Positions 38,944-49,834 of a stretch of 64,000 nucleotides of DNA are shown in pieces. The DNA comes from CALXVA01 sp944392465 (GTDB lineage: Bacteria; Bacillota; Clostridia; TANB77; CAG-508): assembly GCA_963931155.1 (NCBI GenBank), contig OZ006978.1, positions 124,001 to 188,000 of the forward strand. The letters are read 5' to 3'. How positions within the stretch are numbered: the stretch's first letter is position 1; every line of letters begins with the position of its first letter. The notes beneath the pieces are model-generated. The model searched no databases. It was given only the letters and a program-made list of their open reading frames with translations, and was not told the origin of the DNA. The translations under genes were made by a program, and so were the position numbers.

Positions 38944-39002
38944 ATAACTTAAGTCAATGTACTATATAAAAAGTACATTGAAAAATAAACAATAAACTTC
39001 TC

Positions 39003-39125
39003 TGGCTTCGTCTAAACTTCGTATTGCTTCGTTAAGCTTCAGTAAAAATCTCCTCGATATACAAACGTATTATCTCGTCGATTTTTCTTTGCTTTCCTTA
39101 CACTACTCGTTTATACTGTGCCATT
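39003..39125 (-). repeat. rRNA spacer repeat, copy C
   Basis: A third copy, immediately 3' of 16S and before tRNA-Ala. It shares long identical stretches with copy A (for example CTCGATATACAAACGTATTA on the plus strand) and the ATACTGTGC end with copy B. Confidence 0.75.
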
Positions 39126-39140
39126 TAGAAACTCTTCTCT

Positions 39141-40698
<1,558 letters not shown>

Positions 40699-40893
40699 TA
40701 ATGGTATATATATTCGCATATTTCTATGCTCTTACATATCGTTTTTAACTAAAGTTTATTTAGCTCTTTTTTACGCTTTTGCGTATTATTTTTTTTGGTA
40801 GATTTACTACCGCTTTATTGGTTTCTCAAAGTTTATTGTTTACTTTTCAATGTGCTTTTTATGTTCTCAGTCGGTCTCCCGACGACAAGATTA

Positions 40894-40923
40894 ATTTTAG
40901 CACAACTTGCACTTCATTGTCAA
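40894..40923 (-). promoter_or_regulatory. Probable rRNA operon promoter
   Basis: TTGACA (40918-40923) and TAAAAT (40894-40899) with an 18-base spacer, about 200 bases upstream of 16S. A GTCGTCGGGAGACCGAC hairpin and the clostridial leader motif GCACATTGAAAAGTAAAC lie between it and 16S. The 410 bases between 16S and the sortase gene hold only this leader and a terminator. Confidence 0.65.
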
Positions 40924-41003
40924 TACTTTTTTTGATTTTTTTAAACTTTTTATGCAAATTTTTTATGTTGTTTTATGTAACAAACTGTAGCTAAAACATT
41001 TAT

Positions 41004-41029
41004 AAAAAAACAGCTTCTCAGAAGCTGTT
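41004..41029 (-). terminator. Terminator after the sortase gene
   Basis: AACAGCTTC and GAAGCTGTT pair around TGA and are followed on the minus strand by TTTTTTT. It ends the lepA-to-sortase group of genes, 80 bases before the rRNA promoter. Confidence 0.9.
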
Positions 41030-41110
41030 AATTATAATAACATGTTACTCAAAACAAGTCAATAGTTTTTGAGAATTTTTTTATTTTTTTGAACTTATCT
41101 TTTTTTGAAC

Positions 41111-41479
41111 TTATCTTTTTTCTCTTGCAAGCACTATTGTTCTATTAGTTTCATCATCGGTACATGTTGATAGTGAAATTTCTCGTCTTCCATTAGTACT
41201 TCTCGTCATATAATCTGTATCAGATGAATCTGTTGTAAATTTGTCATATACTTCATATGTAATTGTTCTACCTTTTTCATCTGAAATCAAAATCTTATCA
41301 CCGTTTTTTAAGTTTTTATTATTTGAAAATAATTTTCCATCTCCATAGTTATGTCCTATTAGCACAACATTTCCTGGTTCATTTAATTTAGATGGATCAT
41401 TTGGATACATCATAACTATTGCTTTTTCCATGTTTTCAACAGATATGACCTTTGAAATCCTGTATTTTATATTGCTCAC
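41111..41479 (-). CDS. Sortase catalytic domain lacking its own start and membrane anchor
   Basis: A sortase domain with the catalytic His in VVLIGHNYGDG, Cys in ISLSTCTDD and Arg in NRTIVLAR. The first nominal start is GTG 41479, without a ribosome site. The true beginning of the domain, IGTIEIPVSNIKY, lies upstream and runs in the same frame into TGA 41501-41503, which ends the preceding 591-residue gene. No signal or membrane helix precedes the domain by itself. It may be made by UGA readthrough as a fusion with the upstream anchored protein, or be a broken gene. Its likely substrate class is LPxTG proteins such as 25511-26314. Confidence 0.75.
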   Translation of the reverse strand: MSNIKYRISKVISVENMEKAIVMMYPNDPSKLNEPGNVVLIGHNYGDGKLFSNNKNLKNGDKILISDEKGRTITYEVYDKFTTDSSDTDYMTRSTNGRREISLSTCTDDETNRTIVLAREKR

Positions 41480-41500
41480 AGGAATTTCAATTGTACCTAT

Positions 41501-43276
41501 TCATTGATCTGTAGTATCAACTCCATTTTGTTCTGTTTGTTGCCCATCTTCTTGCTGAACTACAATTGCTTCATTTCCTTCTATTCCTATAGTTGCCATT
41601 TTTTCATCTAATACTTGTTTAAATGCTTCCATCCATTGTGTTATAAATGTTGTAAACTGGTTAGCATCGTAATTATTTGCTATTACAGTATTAGAGTCAT
41701 TTAATTCTTGTATAGGTTCAACCTGAGATGTAGCTACAGTGTTTGTTGTAAAATCAATTGTTGTCGTACTGCTGGTTGTTTGATTATTAGTTGTTAAAGT
41801 AATATTATATGCATTGTTCATAGTGTTATTTGTTACCGCGCTCATATCATAAGTTAAACTTATATTGTTTGTGTATTCGCTATTAATGTTTGGAATAAAT
41901 GTTATATTATTACTTGTATTTTGTTCGTTTGTAATTTTAGTTATAACAAGTCTCGATACTTCTTGGCTTGATTCATCTTCTGTGGTAGTTGTTGCATTTA
42001 AGTCTATTACATTAGAAGTTTCTGTGTTAGTTGCATCATCTAATATTTGATTTTCTTCATCAGCAATGTTTTCTTCCGTTTGGTCTTCAGTCGTATTTTC
42101 TTCGGAAACTAAATTTTCTGATACTATATTTGATTCATTTGTTGTTATTTCGGAAGTCTCATCAACTGTTGTCATATTTCCATCTACATTATTTTCTAAT
42201 TCGTTTGATGTTTGCATGTTATTTTGATTTGTACTACTTGTTATTTTTTCTATAGCACCTTGTGTATAATCTATTGTAAGAATTTGTTTTCCACTTAATC
42301 TATCATATGTTATCTTGACAAGGTTTTCTATATCCACAACTGTTCTTATTGTTTCATCATAATTTTCATATACATATATTGTAGTAGTATTATTTGAAAA
42401 GTCTGCACTGTTAATTGTTTCTATTATATTGTTAATTTTCATAGTAAGGTTAGTCATATCTGTGTATTCCACACCCATATTCAATGTTGATGCCTTGTTG
42501 CTAAGCATTACCATTGTTTCTGTATCTGATTTCAATGCATTTAAGCAATCAATTATAATTTGTTTTAATTGATCTCCTGTGAATTGTACTGCATACACAT
42601 TTGCATTATATGTTTCGCCATCTATTTGTACATCTTGATTTGTTTTTGCATAATTATCTTTACTTATACTGTTTTGTATTATTGGTATATATGTTTCATA
42701 TATATGCTGTTTCTGTTCATCTGTTAATTCAAAAACATTTGAGTAGTCATCCATAACAATTGTATCCGGTACTACATCTGTAGAAATATTGTATTTTGCT
42801 GCTAATTGTTTTAATCCTGCATTTCTAAAACCAACATATGTATCTAAAACATCACTTGATTTTATTGCATATATATCTCCATTAGTTTGATCTGCACATT
42901 TTATAAATGATACATTAAATAAATTTATGTCTCCATTTTTTAATGTTGCATCTGCATATGTTCTTCCATTAGTTATATCGTGTCTTGCTGTTGTTGCAAC
43001 ATTGAATGTTTTCGAACTATCTGAGCCTTGAGTTAGCGAAAATGAAAAATTGCCTGTAGAGTTATATGAATTTCTAGATTTGTAATCTGTTTGAAAAGCT
43101 AGTTTGTCATTTTCTAATACTTTTGTAATATCTTTATTTTGTGCCATGTACGTCCAAAATTGTTCTTCATCAGATTTAAAAATATCAGTTGCAAAAAATA
43201 GTATTGCAAAAATAATTCCTATTAATACAACTGCCACAATTGGCACAACTATCATTAATATTTTTTTCTTTGTCAT
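41501..43276 (-). CDS. Membrane-anchored extracellular protein, in frame with the sortase
   Basis: A 591-residue protein. An N-terminal helix (MTKKKILMIVVPIVAVVLIG, ~5-28) anchors a large external part. Residues ~35-345 look like one folded domain (FWTYMAQNKDITKVL, YAVQFTGDQLKQIIIDCL, VYENYDETIRTVVDIENLVKITYD). A Thr/Asn/Glu-rich low-complexity stretch (~350-450) and a second beta-like segment follow. Family not recognised with confidence. It ends in TGA and the reading frame continues open into a sortase domain. AGGAGG precedes ATG 43276, 12 bases after rlmB. Confidence 0.75.
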   Translation of the reverse strand: MTKKKILMIVVPIVAVVLIGIIFAILFFATDIFKSDEEQFWTYMAQNKDITKVLENDKLAFQTDYKSRNSYNSTGNFSFSLTQGSDSSKTFNVATTARHDITNGRTYADATLKNGDINLFNVSFIKCADQTNGDIYAIKSSDVLDTYVGFRNAGLKQLAAKYNISTDVVPDTIVMDDYSNVFELTDEQKQHIYETYIPIIQNSISKDNYAKTNQDVQIDGETYNANVYAVQFTGDQLKQIIIDCLNALKSDTETMVMLSNKASTLNMGVEYTDMTNLTMKINNIIETINSADFSNNTTTIYVYENYDETIRTVVDIENLVKITYDRLSGKQILTIDYTQGAIEKITSSTNQNNMQTSNELENNVDGNMTTVDETSEITTNESNIVSENLVSEENTTEDQTEENIADEENQILDDATNTETSNVIDLNATTTTEDESSQEVSRLVITKITNEQNTSNNITFIPNINSEYTNNISLTYDMSAVTNNTMNNAYNITLTTNNQTTSSTTTIDFTTNTVATSQVEPIQELNDSNTVIANNYDANQFTTFITQWMEAFKQVLDEKMATIGIEGNEAIVVQQEDGQQTEQNGVDTTDQ

Positions 43277-43288
43277 ATGTTTAACCTC

Positions 43289-44047
43289 CTATAAACTTTT
43301 ATTTATATTTCTTTGTTTAACAGCTTCATATATTATTATGCCAGCTGAAACTGATGCATTAAGTGATGTAACTTTGCCCTTCATAGGGATTTTTACTAAG
43401 AAATCACAATTTTTCTTAACTAATCTTCCCATACCGCTTCCTTCATTGCCTATCACTATTCCTATTCCACATGTATAATCTTCATTATAGTAGTACTTCT
43501 TTGCCTCGATATCTGTTCCGCAAATCCACACATCATTTTCTTTTAAGTAATTTATTGCTTCATTTATATTGTTCACCCTCGCAACATTCATATGTGCCGT
43601 TGCTCCTGCAGATACTTTAGCAACTGTACTATTTACACCGCATGCTCTTCTTTTTGGAATTATTATTCCATGTACACCAGCTGTTTCTGCTGTTCTTATA
43701 ATTGAACCCAAATTATGCGGATCTTCAATTTCATCCAAAATTAATATAAAAGGTTTTTCGTTTTTTACTTTTGCTGTAGCTAATATATCATCAATATCGC
43801 AATATTCAAATGGTGGCACTATAGCAATAACTCCTTGGTTATTTGGTGTTTGGGCCATTTGATTTAATTTTGCTCTGTTTATTTCATTTATTATGACCTT
43901 TTTCTTTTTTGCTAATGCTATAATTTTATTTATTGAACCGTGTTTTTCTCCATCTGATATATATATTTTATTTATATCTCTATCAGATTCTAAAAGCTCG
44001 AGAACTGCGTTTCTTCCTTCTACTTGATCTTGATATTCATCATACAT
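43289..44047 (-). CDS. rlmB: 23S rRNA (guanosine-2'-O-)-methyltransferase RlmB
   Basis: A 252-residue SPOUT methyltransferase of the TrmH/RlmB group, which methylates a guanosine of 23S rRNA. The N-terminal substrate-binding domain starts VEGRNAVLELLES, and the trefoil-knot domain has LDEIEDPHNLGSIIRTAE, VIGNEGSGMGRLV, VKIPMKGKVTSLNASVSAGI. AAAGGAG precedes ATG 44047. It overlaps the upstream gene by 28 bases. Confidence 0.92.
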   Translation of the reverse strand: MYDEYQDQVEGRNAVLELLESDRDINKIYISDGEKHGSINKIIALAKKKKVIINEINRAKLNQMAQTPNNQGVIAIVPPFEYCDIDDILATAKVKNEKPFILILDEIEDPHNLGSIIRTAETAGVHGIIIPKRRACGVNSTVAKVSAGATAHMNVARVNNINEAINYLKENDVWICGTDIEAKKYYYNEDYTCGIGIVIGNEGSGMGRLVKKNCDFLVKIPMKGKVTSLNASVSAGIIIYEAVKQRNINKSL

Positions 44048-44748
44048 ACTACAATTTTCTCCTTTATATCATAAACAAAATCTATTAATGAATTTATGAG
44101 TTTATTAAGTCCTTCAATATTTTCAATATATCTATATCTGCCTGATATTTCAAGCTGTATACAAGAAATATCAGCTTTCTCATGTATATACTTGCTAATT
44201 GTTCTTATAGAGTTTGCTTTAAACACTATATTTTCAACTATATTAGTAATTCCGTTGTTTTTAAAACAATTCTTTAAACTATCAACGATATACTGACTCT
44301 TTATATTTTTCGAATCGTCTGTACCAATTTCTATATTAAAATCATGCTCATCTTTTGCACCGTGTATATCTATTAGTAATTTTATATTATATTTTTTTAT
44401 AGTATCAGCCAATTCTGCTTTATAAGTATTTCCTTCTATGTCGTAATTTGCATCATCATTATTATTATAGGTTTTATAAATAGCATAACAATTTGTTTTT
44501 TCTGCAAGTATTTGAACTATAGCTCCTGTTTCTCCTTCTGCTGATCTTATCTTGCCATTTCTTAAATGTTCTACGCAATGTGGTGCAGAAAAAATAATTG
44601 GTATATTTCCTTTTATTATTTTAAAAGATTTTTCTTTTTTTAGTTTTCTTTCATTTTCATTATTAAAAATTTCATTATTATATTTAATAATTTGTTCTTT
44701 TAAATTTTCTTGGTTAATTAGACGATTCTTTCTATTTATTCTATCCAT
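44020..44748 (-). CDS. N-formylglutamate amidohydrolase-like protein
   Basis: A 242-residue protein of the FGase-like fold (Zn peptidase-like). Motifs are IPIIFSAPHCVEHLRNG, SAEGETGAI, LLIDIHGAKDEHDFNIEIG and IQLEISGRYR, which match the metal-binding and substrate positions of the family. The substrate is unknown: N-formylglutamate in histidine breakdown for the reference member, though no hut genes are here. No good ribosome site is seen at ATG 44748. It overlaps rlmB by 28 bases. Confidence 0.75.
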   Translation of the reverse strand: MDRINRKNRLINQENLKEQIIKYNNEIFNNENERKLKKEKSFKIIKGNIPIIFSAPHCVEHLRNGKIRSAEGETGAIVQILAEKTNCYAIYKTYNNNDDANYDIEGNTYKAELADTIKKYNIKLLIDIHGAKDEHDFNIEIGTDDSKNIKSQYIVDSLKNCFKNNGITNIVENIVFKANSIRTISKYIHEKADISCIQLEISGRYRYIENIEGLNKLINSLIDFVYDIKEKIVVCMMNIKIK

Positions 44749-44776
44749 TTGAATTTCTATCCTTGTATTTCTGATT

Positions 44777-45151
44777 TTATTTTTCTAATTTTTCTAGATG
44801 ACCTTTTAACGGTATAACTCCCCATCCGACTAATTCATCTGCATAAGGTTCATATATATCGTTTTTCAAGAAAACTTTTTTTCCAAAGTAAAACCCCATT
44901 GCAATTTCAGCAAAACTATTTGCTCCAATGTAATTCTTTTTTCCATTCTTCTCTTCATTTATAATTAATACATAATCTGTTTTTTCATTTTGAATCTCTG
45001 AAAAATGAAGCATTGAGTGTTCTCGTTTTGGCATAGGTGTAAAAAACTCTTTTGGAATTACAACTTCAAACCCTTCTTTTTCTAAATTTCTTCCTATGTT
45101 TATTATATAATCTTTAAATGTTCTACTTCCACATAAAACAATTCTTTTCAT
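44777..45151 (-). CDS. Nucleoside 2-deoxyribosyltransferase-like protein
   Basis: A 124-residue Rossmann-type protein. It starts MKRIVLCGSRTFKDYI and contains DYVLIINEEKNGKKNYIGANSFAEIAMGFYFGKKVF, the layout of small deoxyribosyltransferase-like proteins, with a possible catalytic Glu in SFAEIAMG. GGAGT precedes ATG 45151. It is 43 bases after lepA and shares the fold class of the 16261-16563 gene, though the two are not close copies. Confidence 0.65.
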   Translation of the reverse strand: MKRIVLCGSRTFKDYIINIGRNLEKEGFEVVIPKEFFTPMPKREHSMLHFSEIQNEKTDYVLIINEEKNGKKNYIGANSFAEIAMGFYFGKKVFLKNDIYEPYADELVGWGVIPLKGHLEKLEK

Positions 45152-45193
45152 TTCATTTTAAACTCCATTTAAAAAATTAAGCTCATCCTCTAT

Positions 45194-47005
45194 TTATTCT
45201 TCATCTAATTTTAATATTGATAAAAATGCCTCTTGTGGTATTTCTACATTTCCTATTTGTCTCATTTTCTTTTTACCACGTTTTTGTTTTTCTAATAACT
45301 TTTTCTTTCTTGTAATATCTCCTCCATAGCATTTTGCTAAAACATCTTTTCTTAATGCTGAAATTGTTTCTCTTGCAATAACTTTTCCTCCTATAACTGC
45401 TTGTATTGCAATTACAAATAATTGTCTAGGTATAACTGTTTTTAATTTTTCTACCATTTTTCTTCCTCTTTCATAGCTATTGCTTTTATGAACTATAAAT
45501 GAAAGAGCATCTAGACTTTCTCCATTTACATGGATATCTAGTTTTACTAAATCAGATCTTTTATATTCTTTAAATTCATAATCAAATGAAGCATATCCTT
45601 TTGTTTTTGATTTCAACTGGTCAAAAAAGTCATATATTATTTCATTTAATGGCATTTCATATATTAATGTAACTCTAGTTTCATCTAAGTATTTCATATC
45701 AATATATATTCCACGCCTGTTTTGGCATATTTCCATTATATTTCCAACAAATTCTTTTGGTGTTAGAATTTCAGCTGTAACAAAAGGTTCTTCCATATAT
45801 GATATTTCGCTTGTAGGAGGCAAATCTGCTGGGTTATATAAATCTATAACTTCACCATCTGTTTTATGTACTTTATAAATAACTGATGGTGATGTTGTAA
45901 TTAATCCTAAATCAAATTCTCTATCTAGTCTTTCTTCTATTATTTCTAAATGAAGAAGTCCTAAAAAACCACATCTGAATCCAAAGCCTAAAGCTCCTGA
46001 TGATTCTGGTTCAAATTCTAAAGCTGCATCATTTAACTTTAATTTTTCTAATGCTACTTTTAAATTTTCATAATCGCTACCATCTATCGGATAAATTCCA
46101 CAATACACCATTGGATTTACTTTTTTATATCCAGGTAATGGTTCTTTAGCTGGTCTTGCTTTGTTTGTAATTGTATCACCAACTCTAATGTCTTGCAGAC
46201 TCTTTATACTTGCTGCAATATATCCAACTTCACCTGCTTGTAATTTATCACATGGATTATATGAACCTGGCTCAAAATATCCAACTTCTGTTACAGTAAA
46301 AGATTTTTTATTAGACATAAGCATTATCTCATCTCCAACTTTTACTTGGCCATCTTTTACCCTAACATATGCTATAGCTCCTTTATAATCATTATATATA
46401 GAGTCAAATATTAAGCACTTAAGTTCAGCATTTTCATCACCAGTTGGTGCAGGAAGGTCTTGTACTATTCTTTCAAGCACTTGATCCACATTAAGTCCTG
46501 TTTTTGCAGAAATACAAGGTGCATCTTCTGCAGGTATTCCTATTATATCTTCAATTTCTTCTTTTACTTCATCTGGTCTAGCATTTGGCAAATCCACTTT
46601 ATTTATAACAGGCAAAATTTCCAAATTATTATCTATAGCTAAATACACATTTGCAAGAGTTTGTGCTTCCACTCCTTGTGTACTATCTACAACTAAAACT
46701 GCCCCATCACATGCTGCTAAACTTCTTGAAACTTCATAATTAAAATCAACATGTCCTGGTGTATCTATTAAATTAAGCTCATATTCATGTCCATCTTTCG
46801 CTTTATACATCATTTTGACAGCTTGAGATTTAATTGTAATTCCTCTTTCTCTTTCTATGTCCATATTATCTAAAACTTGACTTTCCATCTCACGACTAGA
46901 AAGAGCTCCTGTCATTTCTATTAATCTATCTGCCAAAGTTGACTTTCCATGGTCTATATGTGCAATTATACTAAAATTTCTAATGTATTTCTTTCTGTCT
47001 TCCAT
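45194..47005 (-). CDS. lepA: Elongation factor 4 (LepA)
   Basis: A 603-residue translational GTPase that binds ribosomes and can back-translocate tRNAs or aid assembly. G motifs are AHIDHGKSTLADRL, DTPGHVDFNYEV and NKVDLPNA; switch I has ERERGITIKSQAV. The LepA-specific C-terminal domain shows KAKCYGGDITRKKKLLEKQKRGKKKM-type sequence (in pieces). GAGGAG precedes ATG 47005. It begins the run of genes down to the sortase. Confidence 0.97.
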   Translation of the reverse strand: MEDRKKYIRNFSIIAHIDHGKSTLADRLIEMTGALSSREMESQVLDNMDIERERGITIKSQAVKMMYKAKDGHEYELNLIDTPGHVDFNYEVSRSLAACDGAVLVVDSTQGVEAQTLANVYLAIDNNLEILPVINKVDLPNARPDEVKEEIEDIIGIPAEDAPCISAKTGLNVDQVLERIVQDLPAPTGDENAELKCLIFDSIYNDYKGAIAYVRVKDGQVKVGDEIMLMSNKKSFTVTEVGYFEPGSYNPCDKLQAGEVGYIAASIKSLQDIRVGDTITNKARPAKEPLPGYKKVNPMVYCGIYPIDGSDYENLKVALEKLKLNDAALEFEPESSGALGFGFRCGFLGLLHLEIIEERLDREFDLGLITTSPSVIYKVHKTDGEVIDLYNPADLPPTSEISYMEEPFVTAEILTPKEFVGNIMEICQNRRGIYIDMKYLDETRVTLIYEMPLNEIIYDFFDQLKSKTKGYASFDYEFKEYKRSDLVKLDIHVNGESLDALSFIVHKSNSYERGRKMVEKLKTVIPRQLFVIAIQAVIGGKVIARETISALRKDVLAKCYGGDITRKKKLLEKQKRGKKKMRQIGNVEIPQEAFLSILKLDEE

Positions 47006-47162
47006 AAAATTCTCCTCTATTATCCTGCCATAATTATATTGATTTTACTATTTTTTGTCAACTAGATTTGTTATTGTAGGGATAAAATTTTAGTTATTAA
47101 TTAACCATAAATATTTTAAAATCATTTGACTTTTAACGAAAAACAAGAATTTTAATAAATAT

Positions 47163-47293
47163 AGAACAAAGCGACGCAGTCGCCCTTTGTTCTTGCCGAT
47201 TTGAGTTTCCGACGTCAAGGAGGAAATCTCAAAGGCAATAGCGAATATAGCCTTTTTATGTAATAGGAATTTCGGAGAAATTTCCTATTACAT
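47163..47293. other. Structured intergenic element with three hairpins
   Basis: In ~130 bases three stems follow one another: AGAACAAAG/CTTTGTTCT (47163-47193), a nested TTGCC-TTGAG-TTCC/GGAA-CTCAA-GGCAA stem (47193-47240) and AATAGGAATTTC/GAAATTTCCTATT (47261-47290). The G+C is higher than around it. No ORF. It may be an untranslated RNA or a small dispersed element; a related third hairpin is at 1621-1660. Confidence 0.5.
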
Positions 47294-47326
47294 AAAAAAC
47301 ACCATATTTGTAATATGATGTTTTTT
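47294..47326 (-). terminator. Terminator of the polysaccharide locus
   Basis: AAAAAACACCATATT and AATATGATGTTTTTT form a stem 11 bases after the LCP gene stop, with T runs on both strands. Confidence 0.8.
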
Positions 47327-47336
47327 GTATATTTTT

Positions 47337-48854
47337 CTATTCATCCAAAACACTATTAATTTTAGCTTTTGCATTTTCAACAGATGACTCATCAGGTAGC
47401 ATGATATATAACTGAGTACTTCCCATTGAATATGTTGGACCAGAAGAACCAGATCCAGTTAAAGCATTTGTTTTTATTGTCCAAGATGACATATTATTTA
47501 ATTGATCTTTTACTAAGTCGCTTATTTCACTTTGCTCTACATTAGTTTGGAAACATCCTTCTAGTGATTCAAGTATACTTGTATATCTTGTAAGTAATGT
47601 TTCACTATTCATCACTTTTTTAAATATTGCTTCTATTACAGCTTGTTGATTTTTAACTCTTTGGTTATCTCCTGAACCAAATGAATGTCTTTCTCTACTA
47701 AATGCTAAAGCTTCTTTACCATTTAGTGTATTATATCCCTTAGTAAAATGGTATCCTAGGCCATAAAAATCATAATCTGAATATACTTCTATTCCGCCTA
47801 ATGTATCAACCAATTCGATAACAGTTGTAAAGTTAACTCTAACATAATAGTTAATATCTATATCTAACAAATCCTCTACTGTAGTTACTGTTTCATTAAT
47901 TCCATATATTCCTGAGTGTGTTAATTTATCTTTAGCACCTTTACTATGTAAAGTTACATAGTAGTCTCTAGGAATAGAGGTTAATAATACTTCATGAGTT
48001 TTAGTATTAACAGTTGCTAATATATTTGCATCACTTCTTGCAACATTGCTAATGCTTCCAGATGTATCTATACCACTAATATACACATTGAATATACCAC
48101 TATCTATTGTATATTTTGAATTCTTAGTTTTTACCTCAGCCTTTTTTTCTATTTTATGTGTTGTTGTAAATATGATTTTTGTATCTTCTTTAAAGTTTTC
48201 AATTTCATCTACTAACATGTTATATTGTGATGAACTCGTTAATATAACATCTATATCTTCACTTATTAAATTGTTGCCTATATCAGTTAAACTAGAACCG
48301 TTTTCAAATGATACATTGACTTCTTTTTCTATGTTATCCATTACATCTTGTTCTGGCTGGAATGTATAAACAGTATCTCCCGATATATCAGCTAATTCAT
48401 TATAGCTACTTTCGTTTCTAACTACCACATAATAATCTTCTGTCTCTTGAACTTCCTGAAACATTGTTCCAAGGAAATTTGTTGTTGCATTAATATAGTT
48501 TGTTGCATAAATATATATGCATGAAACAATAATAGCAATAATTAGGCAAAATACATTTATTTTTTTTGTTTTATGTTTTTTAGCTAGTCCAACACCTATT
48601 AATAAAGTAAAGATTACTATAGCTACTGTAACAATTGTTAAAATATTATTTGGAAGCATATTTAATTTTAGTATTGAAACATAAAAAACTATTGTAATTA
48701 TGACATAGATTAAAGCTAATATTTTAAATGCAACACTTGCTTTTCCACCTTTTGATTTGTTTCTAGAAGTGTATTTACTTTCTTTTTCGTATTCCCTTCT
48801 CATTTTTTTGTATGGGTCTTCACCTTGCATCCTTTTTGGTTGATAACTCATCAT
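47337..48854 (-). CDS. LytR-CpsA-Psr family attachment enzyme
   Basis: A 505-residue LCP protein, which transfers lipid-linked polysaccharide or teichoic acid to peptidoglycan on the outer face. Three N-terminal membrane helices (~42-62, ~70-90, ~97-117) precede an accessory domain (~140-245) and the LCP domain: RSDANILATVNTKTHEVLLTSIPRDYYV, DLLDIDINYYVRVNF, LGGIEVYSDYDF, LNGKEALAFSRERHSFGSGDNQRV. Arginines and Asp for pyrophosphate binding are present. AGGAGG precedes ATG 48854/48851. It is the last gene of the exopolysaccharide locus. Confidence 0.9.
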   Translation of the reverse strand: MMSYQPKRMQGEDPYKKMRREYEKESKYTSRNKSKGGKASVAFKILALIYVIITIVFYVSILKLNMLPNNILTIVTVAIVIFTLLIGVGLAKKHKTKKINVFCLIIAIIVSCIYIYATNYINATTNFLGTMFQEVQETEDYYVVVRNESSYNELADISGDTVYTFQPEQDVMDNIEKEVNVSFENGSSLTDIGNNLISEDIDVILTSSSQYNMLVDEIENFKEDTKIIFTTTHKIEKKAEVKTKNSKYTIDSGIFNVYISGIDTSGSISNVARSDANILATVNTKTHEVLLTSIPRDYYVTLHSKGAKDKLTHSGIYGINETVTTVEDLLDIDINYYVRVNFTTVIELVDTLGGIEVYSDYDFYGLGYHFTKGYNTLNGKEALAFSRERHSFGSGDNQRVKNQQAVIEAIFKKVMNSETLLTRYTSILESLEGCFQTNVEQSEISDLVKDQLNNMSSWTIKTNALTGSGSSGPTYSMGSTQLYIMLPDESSVENAKAKINSVLDE

Positions 48855-48894
48855 TTACCTCCTTAGTTTACACGCTTTTGAAAATTACATATTA

Positions 48895-49584
48895 TTAAAT
48901 TGCATTTTTGTAATTTTCACTTAAATCTTCTAGTTTTGGTTGTTTATAATTTACATTACTTGATTGTTCATAATTTATGTTTTCTTTTAGTTCCTTTAAT
49001 TCATCTTTTATACCTTGTTCTGATATTTCTGCATTATCTTTTTTCAAAACAGTAATAATTGTAAGCCAAATGCATTTTAAATCCATTTTTAAACTTATAT
49101 TATTTACGTAAATCAAATCATATTCTATTTTTTTAAATATATCTATTCCATTTCTCCCTTTAGCTTGGGCTAGTCCTGAAATTCCTGGTAATACTTTTGC
49201 TCTCTTTTTTTGCTCGTCATTAAAATATTCATAATATTCAGGTATCCATGGTCTTGGTCCAATAAAACTCATTTCTCCTTTAATGATATTAAATAGTTGT
49301 GGTAATTCATCTAAGCTTGTCTTTCTAATAAAATGCCCAACTTTAGTAACCATCTCATCATGGGTTAAGTTGCTATTTAATTCTTCTCTATGTGTTTTCA
49401 TTGACCTAAATTTATATGCATTAAATATTTTTAAGTTTTTTCCCATTCTTTTAGATTTATATATTACTGAATCTCCATCTTCTAATTTTATACAAACTGC
49501 AATTATTAACATTGGGATGGCAAATATAATAATTAATATGATAGCAAATATTAAATCTAATAGTCTTTTTATTTTTACATACAT
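48895..49584 (-). CDS. Bacterial sugar transferase (undecaprenyl-phosphate phosphoglycosyltransferase)
   Basis: A 229-residue monotopic phosphoglycosyltransferase that puts the first sugar phosphate on undecaprenyl phosphate to start a repeat unit. One membrane helix (~9-33) is followed by VIYKSKRMGKNLKIFNAYKFRSM, RKTSLDELPQLFNIIKGEMSFIGPRP (catalytic DE pair) and LPGISGLAQAKGRNG. AGGGGG precedes ATG 49584. The 250 bases between it and capA hold only AT-rich spacer. Confidence 0.92.
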   Translation of the reverse strand: MYVKIKRLLDLIFAIILIIIFAIPMLIIAVCIKLEDGDSVIYKSKRMGKNLKIFNAYKFRSMKTHREELNSNLTHDEMVTKVGHFIRKTSLDELPQLFNIIKGEMSFIGPRPWIPEYYEYFNDEQKKRAKVLPGISGLAQAKGRNGIDIFKKIEYDLIYVNNISLKMDLKCIWLTIITVLKKDNAEISEQGIKDELKELKENINYEQSSNVNYKQPKLEDLSENYKNAI

Positions 49585-49834
49585 ATAAATTATCCCCCTT
49601 AGTTCTATTATTAAATAATATATTTAAAGCTTCTTTTATTTTTATTTGTTGCTTGTCCGTGTTTTTGTATGATTTATAAATTTTTATTTTTTGAAAACAT
49701 AAATATTTTACAGCATACAGTTAAATTATATAATATAAATTTTATTAATTCAACTTTTTTAAATTATAATTTATATAAATTTTTTCACTATGCATTTTTT
49801 AAGTTTTCTAACTATAGTAATTTTATTACATTCT

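Noticed and set aside
41501..41503. General UGA-as-sense code
   Set aside because: TGA ends the 8588-9133 gene in a classic ATGA overlap and there are no internal TGA codons in other conserved genes, so UGA appears to be a normal stop.
49585..49834. Possible gene in the capA-sugar transferase gap
   Set aside because: Only AT-rich frames without ribosome sites or recognisable motifs.
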